Of a DNA stretch of 28,597 nucleotides, positions 21,801 to 28,597 are shown in pieces. The notes below the pieces were generated by a model. It saw only the letters and a list, made by a program, of their open reading frames with translations. It had not been told where the DNA came from and did no database searches. Each line of letters opens with the position of its first letter. Positions within the stretch are counted from its first letter, which is position 1. The stretch is from contig JBBKWQ010000272.1 of the NCBI GenBank assembly GCA_037969115.1, forward strand, positions 1 to 28,597. The letters are read 5' to 3'. Both the position numbers and the translations under genes were made by a program. Source of the stretch: JBBKWQ01 sp037969115 (GTDB taxonomy: Bacteria > Actinomycetota > Acidimicrobiia > Acidimicrobiales > Ilumatobacteraceae).

Positions 21801-24786
21801 CCCGTTCACCGGCTCGATCGGATCTCCCGGTCCGCGAGTCCTCGCCCCGTCGATCAGTAGGACGGCCATTCCTGAGCGTGAGCTGGCGTTGTCGGCAGGC
21901 ATCAGCTGTTGGGTGCGGTTCGATCATCGCGAAGCGCACCCAACGCTGCTCGGGGCCCTTGTCGACACCGAACTCGGCGGCGTGGGCGGACAGCTGCTCG
22001 CCGAAGTCAACGAGTTGGGCACCGCCAGTGCTGCTTTTCAGCTTGTGCCCCTCCCAGCCGATGGGGACTGGCACCACTTGGTCATCTGGTGGGGCAACTC
22101 CTTGCTCGACGCGTCGCCGTTCGTCTGGGTGGACGGCACAGCCGTTTGGGCAGGCAGTGAAGCGCCCGGAAGTGGTGCCCGACCCGTGTCGCTGTTGCTG
22201 GGGGGCGAACGCGTCCGAGTCGGTGCGGCGGCGCTCTGGGACGAATCCCTCGACCCGCGGTTGATTTCGGTGCGCGGCCACGAAGCGGCGACCTCGTCGA
22301 CACCCGGTGTCGTCTGGATCTGGAGTCCATCGAGCACCGAACCCGACACCGACGCTCCATCCAGGTATGCGATCGACACCCGGCTCCCCATCGGAGGCAT
22401 CCGTCCGACTGCGTGCGAACAGATCGTCTACTCGCCGGCGCCCGTGCTCACGCGATCTTGGTTCATCACCGGTCCGAGCAGTGTGGAAGTCAAGACGGGC
22501 CAGCTGATCGACGTGATCGAGCTCGAATGGGGTGGCACGACGACGTTCAACGAGTCTCTGCTCGGCTACATCGAGGGCGCACCGCCGGTGCCGTCGGAGA
22601 ATCTCACCGTCGCCCCCCATGCTTATGCGAGTGCGTCCGCCGTGGAACTGAGCGCCGCCACCGAAACACATCGGTCCTGGACTCGTACCTCGACTTCGGG
22701 GAGAGCATCCGATCTGGAGGCCTACTTCGGCCCCAAGCTGTCGGTCGAGCTCGGTTTGGCGAGCGCCGAGGCAAGCGTCGTGATCGGTGGGGCAATACGC
22801 GACCGAATCACACGCGAGTGGTCGGCGTCGTTCTCTGTGACAGAGGCCGCCACGAAGACTGATCGCCTCGCACTCGTCGGTTCGGTCGAACACGGAGGAG
22901 TCCATGCTCGACTCGGCGCACGATTCGTCCCCAAGAACGTCGGATACGCGTTGATCGTCGGCGGCATGGCCGACATCTTCCATATGCGAACACGCCGCAC
23001 CGGACGGATCGTGGGGTCGTACGTTCGAGCGCGCGACGACCTCCCGCCGGACATCAACACCATCACGTTCATGATGAACCCGTCCTATGTGATGAACGGC
23101 AGCCTCGACGGGATGACCGGTGCGCTCCCCACGAGTGATCGGTACTTCCCCAAGCTCGCCGAACTTCGCGCCGAGCACGGCTCCCGATACCCGGCGAGCT
23201 ACTTCAACGTCGATGAGGCGAATCGGCTCGAACAGGAAATCGAACGGCAGGAGAAGCGCCGGCACGCTCACGCGCTAGCGCTCCGGACGTGGATCGACGA
23301 TGCCGGTGCGCCAGCTGCGCCGTCGCAGGTCGACGCTTCCGGTTTGGGAACCGACCAGCTCCAGGCGCTCGTGGAACACGTGGCCGGCACGCTCGCCAGC
23401 CGAACGCCGTCCACCGACCATCAAGACGTGGCGCGTGCGGCTTGGCGCAGCCGGGTCGAGAAGATCAGTGCGAATGCTCGTCAACGCAACATCATCAATA
23501 CGTACGTGTGGGACGCCGATGGGGGACTGCGCGTCGAGAACCAACGATTCGCCGGCACGATCGAACATCACCTCGGCTCGGTTGCCAACTACCAGCTCGA
23601 GGCCGGACTCAGCATCGAGGGGTCAGCGACCTTCGTGGCCGGCGCGTCGTTCGCTCTCAATCAGATTTCGACCGTCGACATCGCAATGAGCATCTCTGCC
23701 GCAGACTCCGAGAGTCGAGGATTCGGACTCGACATCGATCTCAGCGGGGTCGAGCAATCGGGCGTCACCGATCGGGACGATCAGCCGCTCGTGCCCGGTG
23801 AGAAGGTCGACCGATACCGTTTCAAGAGCTTCTATCTCGAGGGGTCGACCGCACACTTCGATCACTTCTTCGACGAAGTCGTCGACCCTCGGTGGCTGGC
23901 GAGCAACGACGACGAGGCGCTGCGGCTGCGGCGGATTCAGGATCGCTCGACGGAGCCGGGTCGCCCGGGCAAGCCATGGCGGGTTCTTCATCGTGTCACG
24001 TATGTCGAGCGACCGGGTCTGGCCGGGCAAACCCCATCGACGCCACCCGGCACGGGCGGCCTTCAGACCGGGACGACCGGACGGACAGTTGAACAGCTCG
24101 GTGAGCAGATCGATGCCCTGGGTGATCAACTCACCGAGTTCGGCCGACAGACGGGGCAACGGCTCGATGGCGTCGACCGAGCGCTCGAGGAACTTCGTCA
24201 AGCGGTTGCTGCACCGGTGAAGAAGGTGGCGCCAGCGAAGGTGGCGCCAGCGAAGGTGCCGCCCGCGAAGGTGCCGCCCGCGAAGGTCGCGCCAACGCAG
24301 AAGGTCGCGCCCGCGAAGAAGGTGGTGCCTGCGAAGGTTCCGCCCTCGAAGAAGGTTCCGCCTGCGAAGGTTGCGCCCGCGAAGGCCGCGCCCGCGAAGG
24401 TCGCGCCCGCGAAGAAGGTGGCGCCCGCGAAGGTGGCACCCGCGAAGAAGGTGGTGCCCGCGAAGAAGGTGGCAGGCGCAACGGGAGGCGGTTCCAGCGC
24501 TGCGAAGCCGAGCTTCGACCCGGCCGCGGCGAAGTGGGGCCAGTATCCCTCCGACACATCGAAGCCGGAGTTGCGTGTCGGATCGCACAACGACGCAGTG
24601 CGATATGTGCAGGGAGTAATTCTTCACACGGCCGGAGGTGGGATCGTCGTCGACGGCCGGTTCGGCACGCAGACGGAACGGCGCGTGAGGGATGTGCAGC
24701 GAGTGTTCGGACTACCTGAGACCGGGGTGGTCGAGCGCGCAACCTGGAACACGATCGACTATCTGGCTCAGCAGCATCGAGCTTGA
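18883..24786 (+). CDS. Giant LamG-domain protein with VxPAK repeat tail and C-terminal peptidoglycan-binding domain
   Basis: The protein is about 1967 aa from the ATG at 18883, which has AGGGGG nine bases upstream; the frame is open to an ATG at 18634. Approximate residues: 1-340 beta-rich, beginning GIRHIASVSHEGKVVLVV; 347-412 coiled coil; 415-520 WNLPEPWWP-type segment; 615-660 coiled coil; 739-949 first LamG-like jelly roll (WTIELWYF, GWHHLALRA, EFRIWNQAL, GLTAWYPLDQP); 975-1132 second (SCWVRFDH, DWHHLVIWW); 1196-1712 unrecognised body with MMNPSYVMNG; 1736-1778 coiled coil; 1781-1861 VxPAK repeats; 1896-1967 peptidoglycan-binding domain (LRVGSHNDAVRYVQ, DGRFGTQTERRV). No signal peptide or membrane helix is visible, although the tail domain implies cell-wall contact. 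Function unknown; adhesin, wall-anchored surface protein or exported effector are possible. Confidence 0.85.
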   Translation: MRLHRDGIRHIASVSHEGKVVLVVTGIDSEGRRSVAYTVRRDGFEPVNTTNPPFADFEALEPVPLSQQRDDESVLEHERTHLRVTTNNGDRQLLSSVYQTADRLGDGGISLLSALGHVYFWWVDPSGRAIAQRFLLDGLTNRLIPVPELRFRRSGQRLEPHRASRGFDSLSAQSSAGSPFTEPAVELGFLGSVDHAAVASCLVETSTSHRWHFASVDGGAVEIVSVLASEDGWFDLAPTSRPTIFTHRIDLGTISGAPTMVVYDEQQGSVSDGDASGLRVARRLMLAVPVGGHVRTIDFAIGSDGSLSDLPGTELVESYVVGSSAAAIRERVRATALTSNTVDDVTNSESVLARLELKSLVLEHEIAELEAVTTSDGPIAQIGRRIDRLREERDRLETERLPQLLAARDFELKHPLNKASDFYVGTDPDEYGGAQFLLQAIDKPNNWADLLFVGTKGFSPETATKFSIEHHETTWGSPRQISLERGGRYVVGWNLPEPWWPNQFQDRQVELRAPSEHTGTRRDGRWFVEPVVDRESDAWKIRLYQVAVDRWNRTRKLYLSRRGTSPTRTQHGSGGAVLVIQAVESDSDFSEVGRRRFSSAVADLAVFEDEQQNRYAEIVRLGESQRSRTNAAARLAIARDELDAVTDAIGQHRAEQRRQQRTVPSVPIDPGEETGTRTAVVPAADFTAHELVARPGRVDLIGANLAGRIVAIPYRSSDNNPGDALEFRQWSIPGARSCVGFDSVSDPGGEAGQGVYLDGVGVPLNDQESGWTIELWYFHAPTPTLSLDDGEVAMTSLLAGSEACHLCLEETNESAELGTWRDGVGFVGIADVSDLVAGWHHLALRARGAGGASVMVLSIDGQASVDVARSGTTRAQRFDAAVRTIGAFVPVVDEENGGPPPPRFRAPRAVSEFRIWNQALAADTVETNAMCELTGDEPGLTAWYPLDQPPRVAVANAAFEGIGTATVHTAQSIPFTGSIGSPGPRVLAPSISRTAIPERELALSAGISCWVRFDHREAHPTLLGALVDTELGGVGGQLLAEVNELGTASAAFQLVPLPADGDWHHLVIWWGNSLLDASPFVWVDGTAVWAGSEAPGSGARPVSLLLGGERVRVGAAALWDESLDPRLISVRGHEAATSSTPGVVWIWSPSSTEPDTDAPSRYAIDTRLPIGGIRPTACEQIVYSPAPVLTRSWFITGPSSVEVKTGQLIDVIELEWGGTTTFNESLLGYIEGAPPVPSENLTVAPHAYASASAVELSAATETHRSWTRTSTSGRASDLEAYFGPKLSVELGLASAEASVVIGGAIRDRITREWSASFSVTEAATKTDRLALVGSVEHGGVHARLGARFVPKNVGYALIVGGMADIFHMRTRRTGRIVGSYVRARDDLPPDINTITFMMNPSYVMNGSLDGMTGALPTSDRYFPKLAELRAEHGSRYPASYFNVDEANRLEQEIERQEKRRHAHALALRTWIDDAGAPAAPSQVDASGLGTDQLQALVEHVAGTLASRTPSTDHQDVARAAWRSRVEKISANARQRNIINTYVWDADGGLRVENQRFAGTIEHHLGSVANYQLEAGLSIEGSATFVAGASFALNQISTVDIAMSISAADSESRGFGLDIDLSGVEQSGVTDRDDQPLVPGEKVDRYRFKSFYLEGSTAHFDHFFDEVVDPRWLASNDDEALRLRRIQDRSTEPGRPGKPWRVLHRVTYVERPGLAGQTPSTPPGTGGLQTGTTGRTVEQLGEQIDALGDQLTEFGRQTGQRLDGVDRALEELRQAVAAPVKKVAPAKVAPAKVPPAKVPPAKVAPTQKVAPAKKVVPAKVPPSKKVPPAKVAPAKAAPAKVAPAKKVAPAKVAPAKKVVPAKKVAGATGGGSSAAKPSFDPAAAKWGQYPSDTSKPELRVGSHNDAVRYVQGVILHTAGGGIVVDGRFGTQTERRVRDVQRVFGLPETGVVERATWNTIDYLAQQHRA
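24226..24468 (+). repeat. Fifteen tandem 15/18-bp units coding Val-x-Pro-Ala-Lys(-Lys)
   Basis: Nine 15-bp and six 18-bp units (such as GTGGCGCCAGCGAAG and GTCGCGCCCGCGAAGAAG) fill the 243 bases in frame. The first two units are identical, as are the third and fourth, a sign of recent slippage duplication. The product is a polycationic proline-rich stalk like histone H1 or actinobacterial HupB tails, just before the peptidoglycan-binding domain. Confidence 0.95.
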
Positions 24787-24806
24787 CTCAGTATCGAGCT
24801 TGACTC
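24776..24806 (+). repeat. 17-bp-period direct repeat across the stop codon
   Basis: ATCGAGCTTGACTC occurs at 24776-24789 and again at 24793-24806. The first copy contains the stop codon of the giant gene and the second lies just outside. It looks like a local tandem duplication of the gene end. The rest of 24807-25034 shows no gene or clear terminator. Confidence 0.7.
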
Positions 24807-25034
24807 GACTCGCACTCTCCACGTGTCGTCAGTGTCGGCGACAACGCTCCAGCGGATTGGTGTACCCGTGATCGGTGACCAACGGCCCTGGCGATCCCGT
24901 CGGCGTTGTGGCGTCGTGGATCGCGGAGGCAGGTTCGCGAACGCACTCGGCGGCCGCAACCGAATCTGGCGTGTGCGGTCATCGAATGGCCGCACCGCTC
25001 GAAACCCTGAGAGTGTCGAAGGAAGGACAGGCTG

Positions 25035-25481
25035 ATGAAAGCGATCGAACGAATCCAGCGGTCGGGTATCGCGGTCACGCCCGATCGGAAGATGGTCGAG
25101 GTGGCCAAGGTGATGGAACGTTCCGGCATCGGCATGGTCGCGGTGATCGACGGCGACGAGTTGGTCGGTGTCGTCACCGATCGTGACCTGGTGCGACGGG
25201 GCATGGCGCAGGACCTGCCCGCCGACGGACGCATCGACGGGGTGATGTCTGCACCGGTGCTCAGCATCGACGCCGAGAGCGATCTTCGCGAAGCCTTCAC
25301 CGTGTTCCAGATGCATCGCGTCCGTCGTGTGCCGGTCGTGGACGGCGGTCGGTTCGTCGGGGTCCTCAGCCTCGACGATCTGCTTGTCGACGCGGCCACC
25401 GACCTCGTCGCGCTCGTGTCACCGCTCGCCGCCGAGATCGCGGCGCCGCATCACGACCCCGCCGTACCGGCAGTGACCTGA
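25035..25481 (+). CDS. Protein of two CBS domains
   Basis: The 148-aa protein consists of a tandem CBS pair (Bateman module). The first repeat is AVTPDRKMVEVAKVMERSGIGMVAVIDGDELVGVVTDRDLV, and the second is MSAPVLSIDAESDLREAFTVFQMHRVRRVPVVDGGRFVGVLSLDDLL. Such modules bind adenine nucleotides and usually regulate partner enzymes or channels; free-standing ones are common in actinobacteria. A GAAGGA stretch lies about ten bases before the ATG. It stands alone, on the same strand as the giant gene, with no hint of a partner. Confidence 0.9.
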   Translation: MKAIERIQRSGIAVTPDRKMVEVAKVMERSGIGMVAVIDGDELVGVVTDRDLVRRGMAQDLPADGRIDGVMSAPVLSIDAESDLREAFTVFQMHRVRRVPVVDGGRFVGVLSLDDLLVDAATDLVALVSPLAAEIAAPHHDPAVPAVT

Positions 25482-25622
25482 CGACCCGACGCAGTCGAGC
25501 AAGTCGAGTTGAAGCGGCGTGTGGACCGCCGCATCGACTTCGACTCGTCCGCCCCTGACGGTTACTCCCGACCACGTGGGCCGTCCGGAACGCAGCCTTC
25601 GGCAGTCGGCGAAGCGTCGAAC

Positions 25623-25628
25623 TACGAT
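25623..25628 (+). promoter_or_regulatory. -10 box (TACGAT) for a leaderless dienelactone hydrolase transcript
   Basis: TACGAT ends seven bases before the ATG at 25636, and no ribosome-binding site fits in between. This is the same geometry as at 1089 and at 27608. Confidence 0.4.
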
Positions 25629-25635
25629 CGCGGCC

Positions 25636-26328
25636 ATGAGCAGCATGGTCGAGTTCGCGAGCAATGGTGGCACGGCAGCTGGGTACCTCGCCGTGCCCGA
25701 CGGTGGCACCGGACCCGGAGTCATCGTCGTGCAGGAGTGGTGGGGTCTCGACTCGGGGATCAAGGAGATGGCCGATCGCCTCGCCGCGGCCGGTTTCGTT
25801 GCTCTCGCGCCCGACCTCTACCACGGCCAGATCGCCGGACACACCGAGATGGACAAGGCGGGCGAGCTGATGAACGCGCTGCCGCCCGACCGCGCCGCAC
25901 GCGACATGAGCGGGGCCGTCGACTACCTCGCCGACCACGATGCGACCACCGGTGACGGCATCGGCGTGATGGGGTTCTGTATGGGCGGGTTGCTCACGTT
26001 CGTGCTCGCTGCGCTCCGGCCCGACAAGATCAAGGCGGCCGTGCCGTTCTACGGATTCCCGCAGGGTGACGACCAGCCCGACTACTCGAAGATCGAAGCG
26101 GCAATCCAGGGGCACATGGCCGAGAACGACGATTTCTTCTCGCCCGATGCGGCCAAGCAGCTCGAGCAGCGGCTCACCGAACTCGGCAAGGACGCCACGC
26201 TCACCGTGTATCCGGGCACCGGTCATGCGTTCATGGCGCCGCACAACGCGCTCGGCACACACGATGCAGCGCTCGCCGAGCAGATCTGGCCGAAGGCCAC
26301 GGCGTTCCTCCACGATCACCTCGGCTGA
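25636..26328 (+). CDS. Dienelactone hydrolase family protein
   Basis: The 230-aa alpha/beta hydrolase has the dienelactone hydrolase signature: VIVVQEWWGLDSGIKEMADRLAAAGFVALAPDLYHG, nucleophile Cys115 in GFCMGG, an acid in AENDDFFSPD (Asp165/166) and His197 in GTGHAF. The cysteine nucleophile rather than serine is the mark of this family, which opens lactones of (chloro)aromatic degradation; many members have other, unknown ester substrates. The ATG at 25636 is favoured by the adjacent -10 box; an ATG nine bases later is the alternative. It lies outside the catabolic operons and has no operator-like site. Confidence 0.9.
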   Translation: MSSMVEFASNGGTAAGYLAVPDGGTGPGVIVVQEWWGLDSGIKEMADRLAAAGFVALAPDLYHGQIAGHTEMDKAGELMNALPPDRAARDMSGAVDYLADHDATTGDGIGVMGFCMGGLLTFVLAALRPDKIKAAVPFYGFPQGDDQPDYSKIEAAIQGHMAENDDFFSPDAAKQLEQRLTELGKDATLTVYPGTGHAFMAPHNALGTHDAALAEQIWPKATAFLHDHLG

Positions 26329-26340
26329 TCTGCCGTCCGG

Positions 26341-26781
26341 TCAGCTGGTAGCCGTTCGGACTGGCTCCAGCCCGATGGCGTAGTCGGCAAGCCGGGCGGC
26401 AACCTCGATCGCGGCTTCGAGATCCTCGGGATCGGGTTGTTCCCACACCTCGGAGATGCGCCGCCACTTGTCGGAGCCGATGAACGCCCCCGCCTCTGCC
26501 TCGTCGCCGAGCTCCGGCCGCCAACTCTCTTCAGCGGCAAGCAGCCTGGCGAGTACCGATTCGTTGTCCGTCGGCTTCGGGTGCTCCGAGTGGAAGCCGA
26601 TCTCGAGTGCCGTCCCGGTGGGCACACGGATCAGCTGGGCTTCGTAGTGCTCCCGAGTCGCGTCGCCGAACCAGACTTTGAGTCCACGCCGATGTGTCGA
26701 CGAATGCGGCACGCCGAGTGCACCACCGACGAACCCCTCGAACGCGTCGAGCACTTGGTCGAAGAACGTCCGTTCCGCCAT
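26341..26781 (-). CDS. Conserved-looking hypothetical protein
   Basis: The 146-aa protein starts at an ATG at 26781 (MAERTFFDQVLDAFEGFVGG). I do not recognise a family. It is acidic and Trp-containing, with a central beta-rich part (RGLKVWFGDATREHYEAQLI, ALEIGFHSEHP) and a C-terminal helical half (DKWRRISEVWEQPDPEDL, AARLADYAIGLEP). It has no signal peptide or membrane segment. The tail lies 12 bp from the convergent dienelactone hydrolase stop. The 295-bp stretch upstream (26782-27076) shows no gene; the frame stays open there but the sequence does not look coding. Confidence 0.72.
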   Translation of the reverse strand: MAERTFFDQVLDAFEGFVGGALGVPHSSTHRRGLKVWFGDATREHYEAQLIRVPTGTALEIGFHSEHPKPTDNESVLARLLAAEESWRPELGDEAEAGAFIGSDKWRRISEVWEQPDPEDLEAAIEVAARLADYAIGLEPVRTATS

Positions 26782-27076
26782 GGCGCTTCTATCGGCCCGT
26801 CTCGGAACCGCGGATCGTGGCATCCGTCGGCAGCTGCGATGGATCCGGCATACCTCGAACGCTAACGGAAGTGTTCCAGGTGACCGACCGGCCAAAAGAC
26901 ATCGCCTGGCGAGCCCCGCAACGCAGCGCTGCATGCGCCGGACGGTCGTGTTCCGTTGATCGTCGTTTGGCGAGCCGGCAGAACGAGACCGCCGGCTGTG
27001 CAGGCATCGTCGACGCCCCGAACGGCGAGATTCAGGTGAAGCTGCAGACGGGCGTGTGATCCGGGGACGGTGCTGT

Positions 27077-27601
27077 TCAGTCGCCGGTAACGCCGTCGAT
27101 CGACTGGCGAAGCAGGTCGGCATGACCGCAGTGGCGGGCGTATTCCTCGACCAGATGAACCATGATCCATCTCAGTCGGACAGGTCGATCCTCCCGTCGG
27201 CCGACCGCCATCGCATCGAACGACGTGCTGGAAGTGATCTGACGCGCCCGATCGATCTCGGAGCGCAAGGTGGCGACTGCGTCGGCAAGCGTGTCGTGCG
27301 CTAGCGGGTGGAAGTCGCGGTCTCGATCGTCGGGGTCGTCCCAATGCGAGGGCTCGTCCGATCCGAGGAAGACGTCACCGAACCAGTACTGCTCGACGAC
27401 CGCGAGATGCCGAATCAGGCCGAGCAGGGTGAGATCGCTCGCTGCGATCGTTGCTCGGGCTTGCGTGTCGGTGATGCCGTCGACCTTCCGGAGCAGGACG
27501 TGGCGGTGGTAGTCGAGCAGCCAACTCACGACAGCGGCTTCGTCGCCGTCGTACGGAGCAGTCTCTGGATCGAACGGCGGCACCATCGGTGTGTCGGACA
27601 T
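27077..27601 (-). CDS. DinB-like (DUF664) four-helix-bundle protein
   Basis: The 174-aa protein fits the DinB/YfiT superfamily, whose members coordinate a metal through three histidines and often act as thiol-dependent (mycothiol, bacillithiol) transferases. The likely ligands are in LIRHLAVVEQYWF and in HLVEEYARHCGHADLLRQSIDG, the latter being the standard DUF664 C-terminal motif. A helical WLLDYHRHVLLRKV segment comes first. The ATG at 27601 is preceded by a TAGCTT box six bases upstream, so the message may be leaderless. Its role is unknown; mycothiol-linked detoxification is a reasonable guess. Confidence 0.82.
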   Translation of the reverse strand: MSDTPMVPPFDPETAPYDGDEAAVVSWLLDYHRHVLLRKVDGITDTQARATIAASDLTLLGLIRHLAVVEQYWFGDVFLGSDEPSHWDDPDDRDRDFHPLAHDTLADAVATLRSEIDRARQITSSTSFDAMAVGRREDRPVRLRWIMVHLVEEYARHCGHADLLRQSIDGVTGD

Positions 27602-27607
27602 CCCCGG

Positions 27608-27613
27608 AAGCTA
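27608..27613 (-). promoter_or_regulatory. -10 box (TAGCTT) for the DinB-like gene
   Basis: Read on the minus strand, TAGCTT ends six bases before the ATG at 27601. This is the third instance in the window of a TANNNT box at leaderless distance. Confidence 0.35.
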
Positions 27614-27657
27614 ACTCACCGTCCGTTGCGAGCAGGAAGGGCTTTCCGGCGAATGCG

Positions 27658-27838
27658 TCAGCCTGGTTGGCTGGTGATGTCGATCTTCCAGCGGATACCG
27701 AACTGGTCGCAGAGTCTTCCGAAGGAGTCGCCCCGGAACATGTCATCCATCGTGTCGGCTCGGAGCCGGCCATGCTCGACCGCATCAACAGGGCACTCGA
27801 TGCCGGTCGGTCCTGCACCCCGCCGCTCGACCGACCGC
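27658..27838 (-). pseudogene. C-terminal remnant of a PhnB-like VOC-superfamily (glyoxalase fold) protein
   Basis: The minus-strand frame ending at 27658 reads VDAVEHGRLRADTMDDMFRGDSFG, then RLCDQFGIRWKIDI. This is the C-terminal beta-alpha-beta end of PhnB-type VOC proteins (usual pattern: fWGxrfGxltDpFGxrW). Only about 55 residues remain, and the first two-thirds of the domain is missing, because the acyl-CoA ligase stop codon lies at 27840-27842. There is no start codon in a suitable position. It is best read as a gene truncated by a deletion next to the ligase. Confidence 0.6.
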
Positions 27839-27839
27839 G

Positions 27840-28597
27840 TCAGGAGATCTTGGGGGCGTCGTCGCTGATGAACTGGGTTCGCAGCTCGCGCTTGAGCACC
27901 TTGCCGGTGGCGTTGCGCGGCAGCACGTCGACGATCGAGATGTCGTACGGGACCTTGAACTTGGCGAGCCGCTCGACGCAGTGCTCCACCACCGTCGCCC
28001 GGTCCAACTCGGCGCCCGGCTTGAGTGCGAGCACGGCGAGGCCGACCTCGCCCCACCGGTCGTCGGGCACGCCGATCACCGCCGCCTCGGCAACCGAGGG
28101 CAGCTGGTACAGCACGTTCTCGACCTCGGCCGGGTAGACGTTCTCGCCTCCGGAGATGTACATGTCCTTCCACCGGTCGACGATGTACACGAACCCCTCG
28201 TCGTCGATGCGGGCGGCGTCGCCGGTCTTGAGCCAGCGACCCTCGAACGCGTCGGCGGTGGCGTCGGGCCGGTTCCAGTAGCCCGGCGTGATATTGGGCC
28301 CGGCGACCCAGAGCTCACCGACTTCGTCGGCCCCGCAGTCGACATCGTCCTCGTTCACGATCCGGAACTCGGTGTGCAGCAGCGCCTTGCCGGTGGAGCC
28401 GATCTTGCGCAGCGCTTCGCTGGGGTCGAGAAAGATGCAGGCCGGGCTGGTCTCGGTCATCCCGAAACCCTGGGTCAACTGGACGCCTTGTGCGTTCCAG
28501 GCCTCCATGATCGTGAGCGCGCACGGCGCCCCGCCGACCCCGGCGGCGCGCAGTCGTGAAAGGTCGGTGTTCGCGAAGTCGGGGTGCTGCATCATGA
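27840..28597 (-). CDS. AMP-forming acyl-CoA synthetase (fatty-acid-CoA ligase type), C-terminal part; 5' end outside window
   Basis: The last 250 or so residues of an acyl-adenylating ligase are present, open through the right edge. Motifs in order: RAAGVGGAPC, GFGMTETSP (the nucleotide-binding A5 region), GELWVAGPNITPGYWNRPDAT, WLKTGDAARIDDEGFVYIVDR (A7/A8 hinge) with KDMYISGGENVYPAEVE, and the C-terminal PRNATGKVLKRELR with the catalytic lysine. These enzymes make acyl-CoA from a carboxylic acid, ATP and CoA through an acyl-AMP. Unlike the fragment at 11981, this copy has every conserved residue. The acid it uses cannot be told from this half. Confidence 0.93.
   Translation of the reverse strand, partial: MMQHPDFANTDLSRLRAAGVGGAPCALTIMEAWNAQGVQLTQGFGMTETSPACIFLDPSEALRKIGSTGKALLHTEFRIVNEDDVDCGADEVGELWVAGPNITPGYWNRPDATADAFEGRWLKTGDAARIDDEGFVYIVDRWKDMYISGGENVYPAEVENVLYQLPSVAEAAVIGVPDDRWGEVGLAVLALKPGAELDRATVVEHCVERLAKFKVPYDISIVDVLPRNATGKVLKRELRTQFISDDAPKIS

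Noticed and set aside
21274..23271. 665-codon minus-strand open frame inside the giant gene
   Set aside because: It is a high-GC shadow: Arg/His/Asp-rich with no domain, opposite a frame with LamG motifs.
24226..24468. Repeat array as CRISPR
   Set aside because: Units are 15 or 18 bp, contiguous without spacers, in frame and translated.

Overview
The window is high-GC DNA with strong codon bias, short intergenic gaps, many ATGA/GTGA start-stop overlaps and several apparently leaderless promoters (a TANNNT box 6-7 nt before the start codon). Together with the mix of enzyme families, this suggests a free-living actinobacterium. My best guess, without a search, is an Ilumatobacter-like member of the Acidimicrobiia. 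No rRNA, tRNA, CRISPR array, insertion sequence or phage gene was seen.

Layout. (1) 1-875, minus: 5' part of an N,N-dimethylformamidase-like amidohydrolase in which the small- and large-subunit regions appear fused. (2) 1101-2060: a DapB/diaminopentanoate-dehydrogenase-like NAD(P) oxidoreductase. (3) 2138-4388: a coupled trio of E1-beta, E1-alpha and a free 81-aa lipoyl domain, without E2 core or E3. (4) 4523-11960: a transport operon (Tat-type lipoprotein binding protein, two permeases, a fused double ATPase) continuing into a TauD/TfdA-type dioxygenase and an SDR dehydrogenase. (5) 12247-16838: a second coupled run of mandelate-racemase-type enolase, sugar-isomerase-like TIM barrel, Gfo/Idh/MocA dehydrogenase, RhaM-like mutarotase and cytochrome P450. 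(6) 16909-18581: RidA-like protein and metal-dependent amidohydrolase. (7) 18883-24786: a protein of about 1967 aa with two LamG-like domains, coiled coils, an unrecognised beta-rich body, a VxPAK repeat tail and a C-terminal peptidoglycan-binding domain. (8) 25035-28597: ordinary genes (CBS pair, dienelactone hydrolase, a hypothetical, DinB-like, acyl-CoA ligase) plus a VOC-family remnant.

Regions 1-6 read as one catabolic island that imports a compound and degrades it by C-N hydrolysis, oxygenation and sugar-acid-type chemistry, with a 2-oxoacid or acetoin-type decarboxylase. Gapped palindromes matching CTGGAAACGTTTCCAG (LacI-family style) occur at 951, 2097 and 12196, with weaker copies at 4421 and 16870. 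All lie in front of island genes, which supports a single regulon, although no regulator gene is in the window. The substrate cannot be read from the sequence; an amide- or amine-bearing, sugar-like or cyclic natural product is the most consistent guess.
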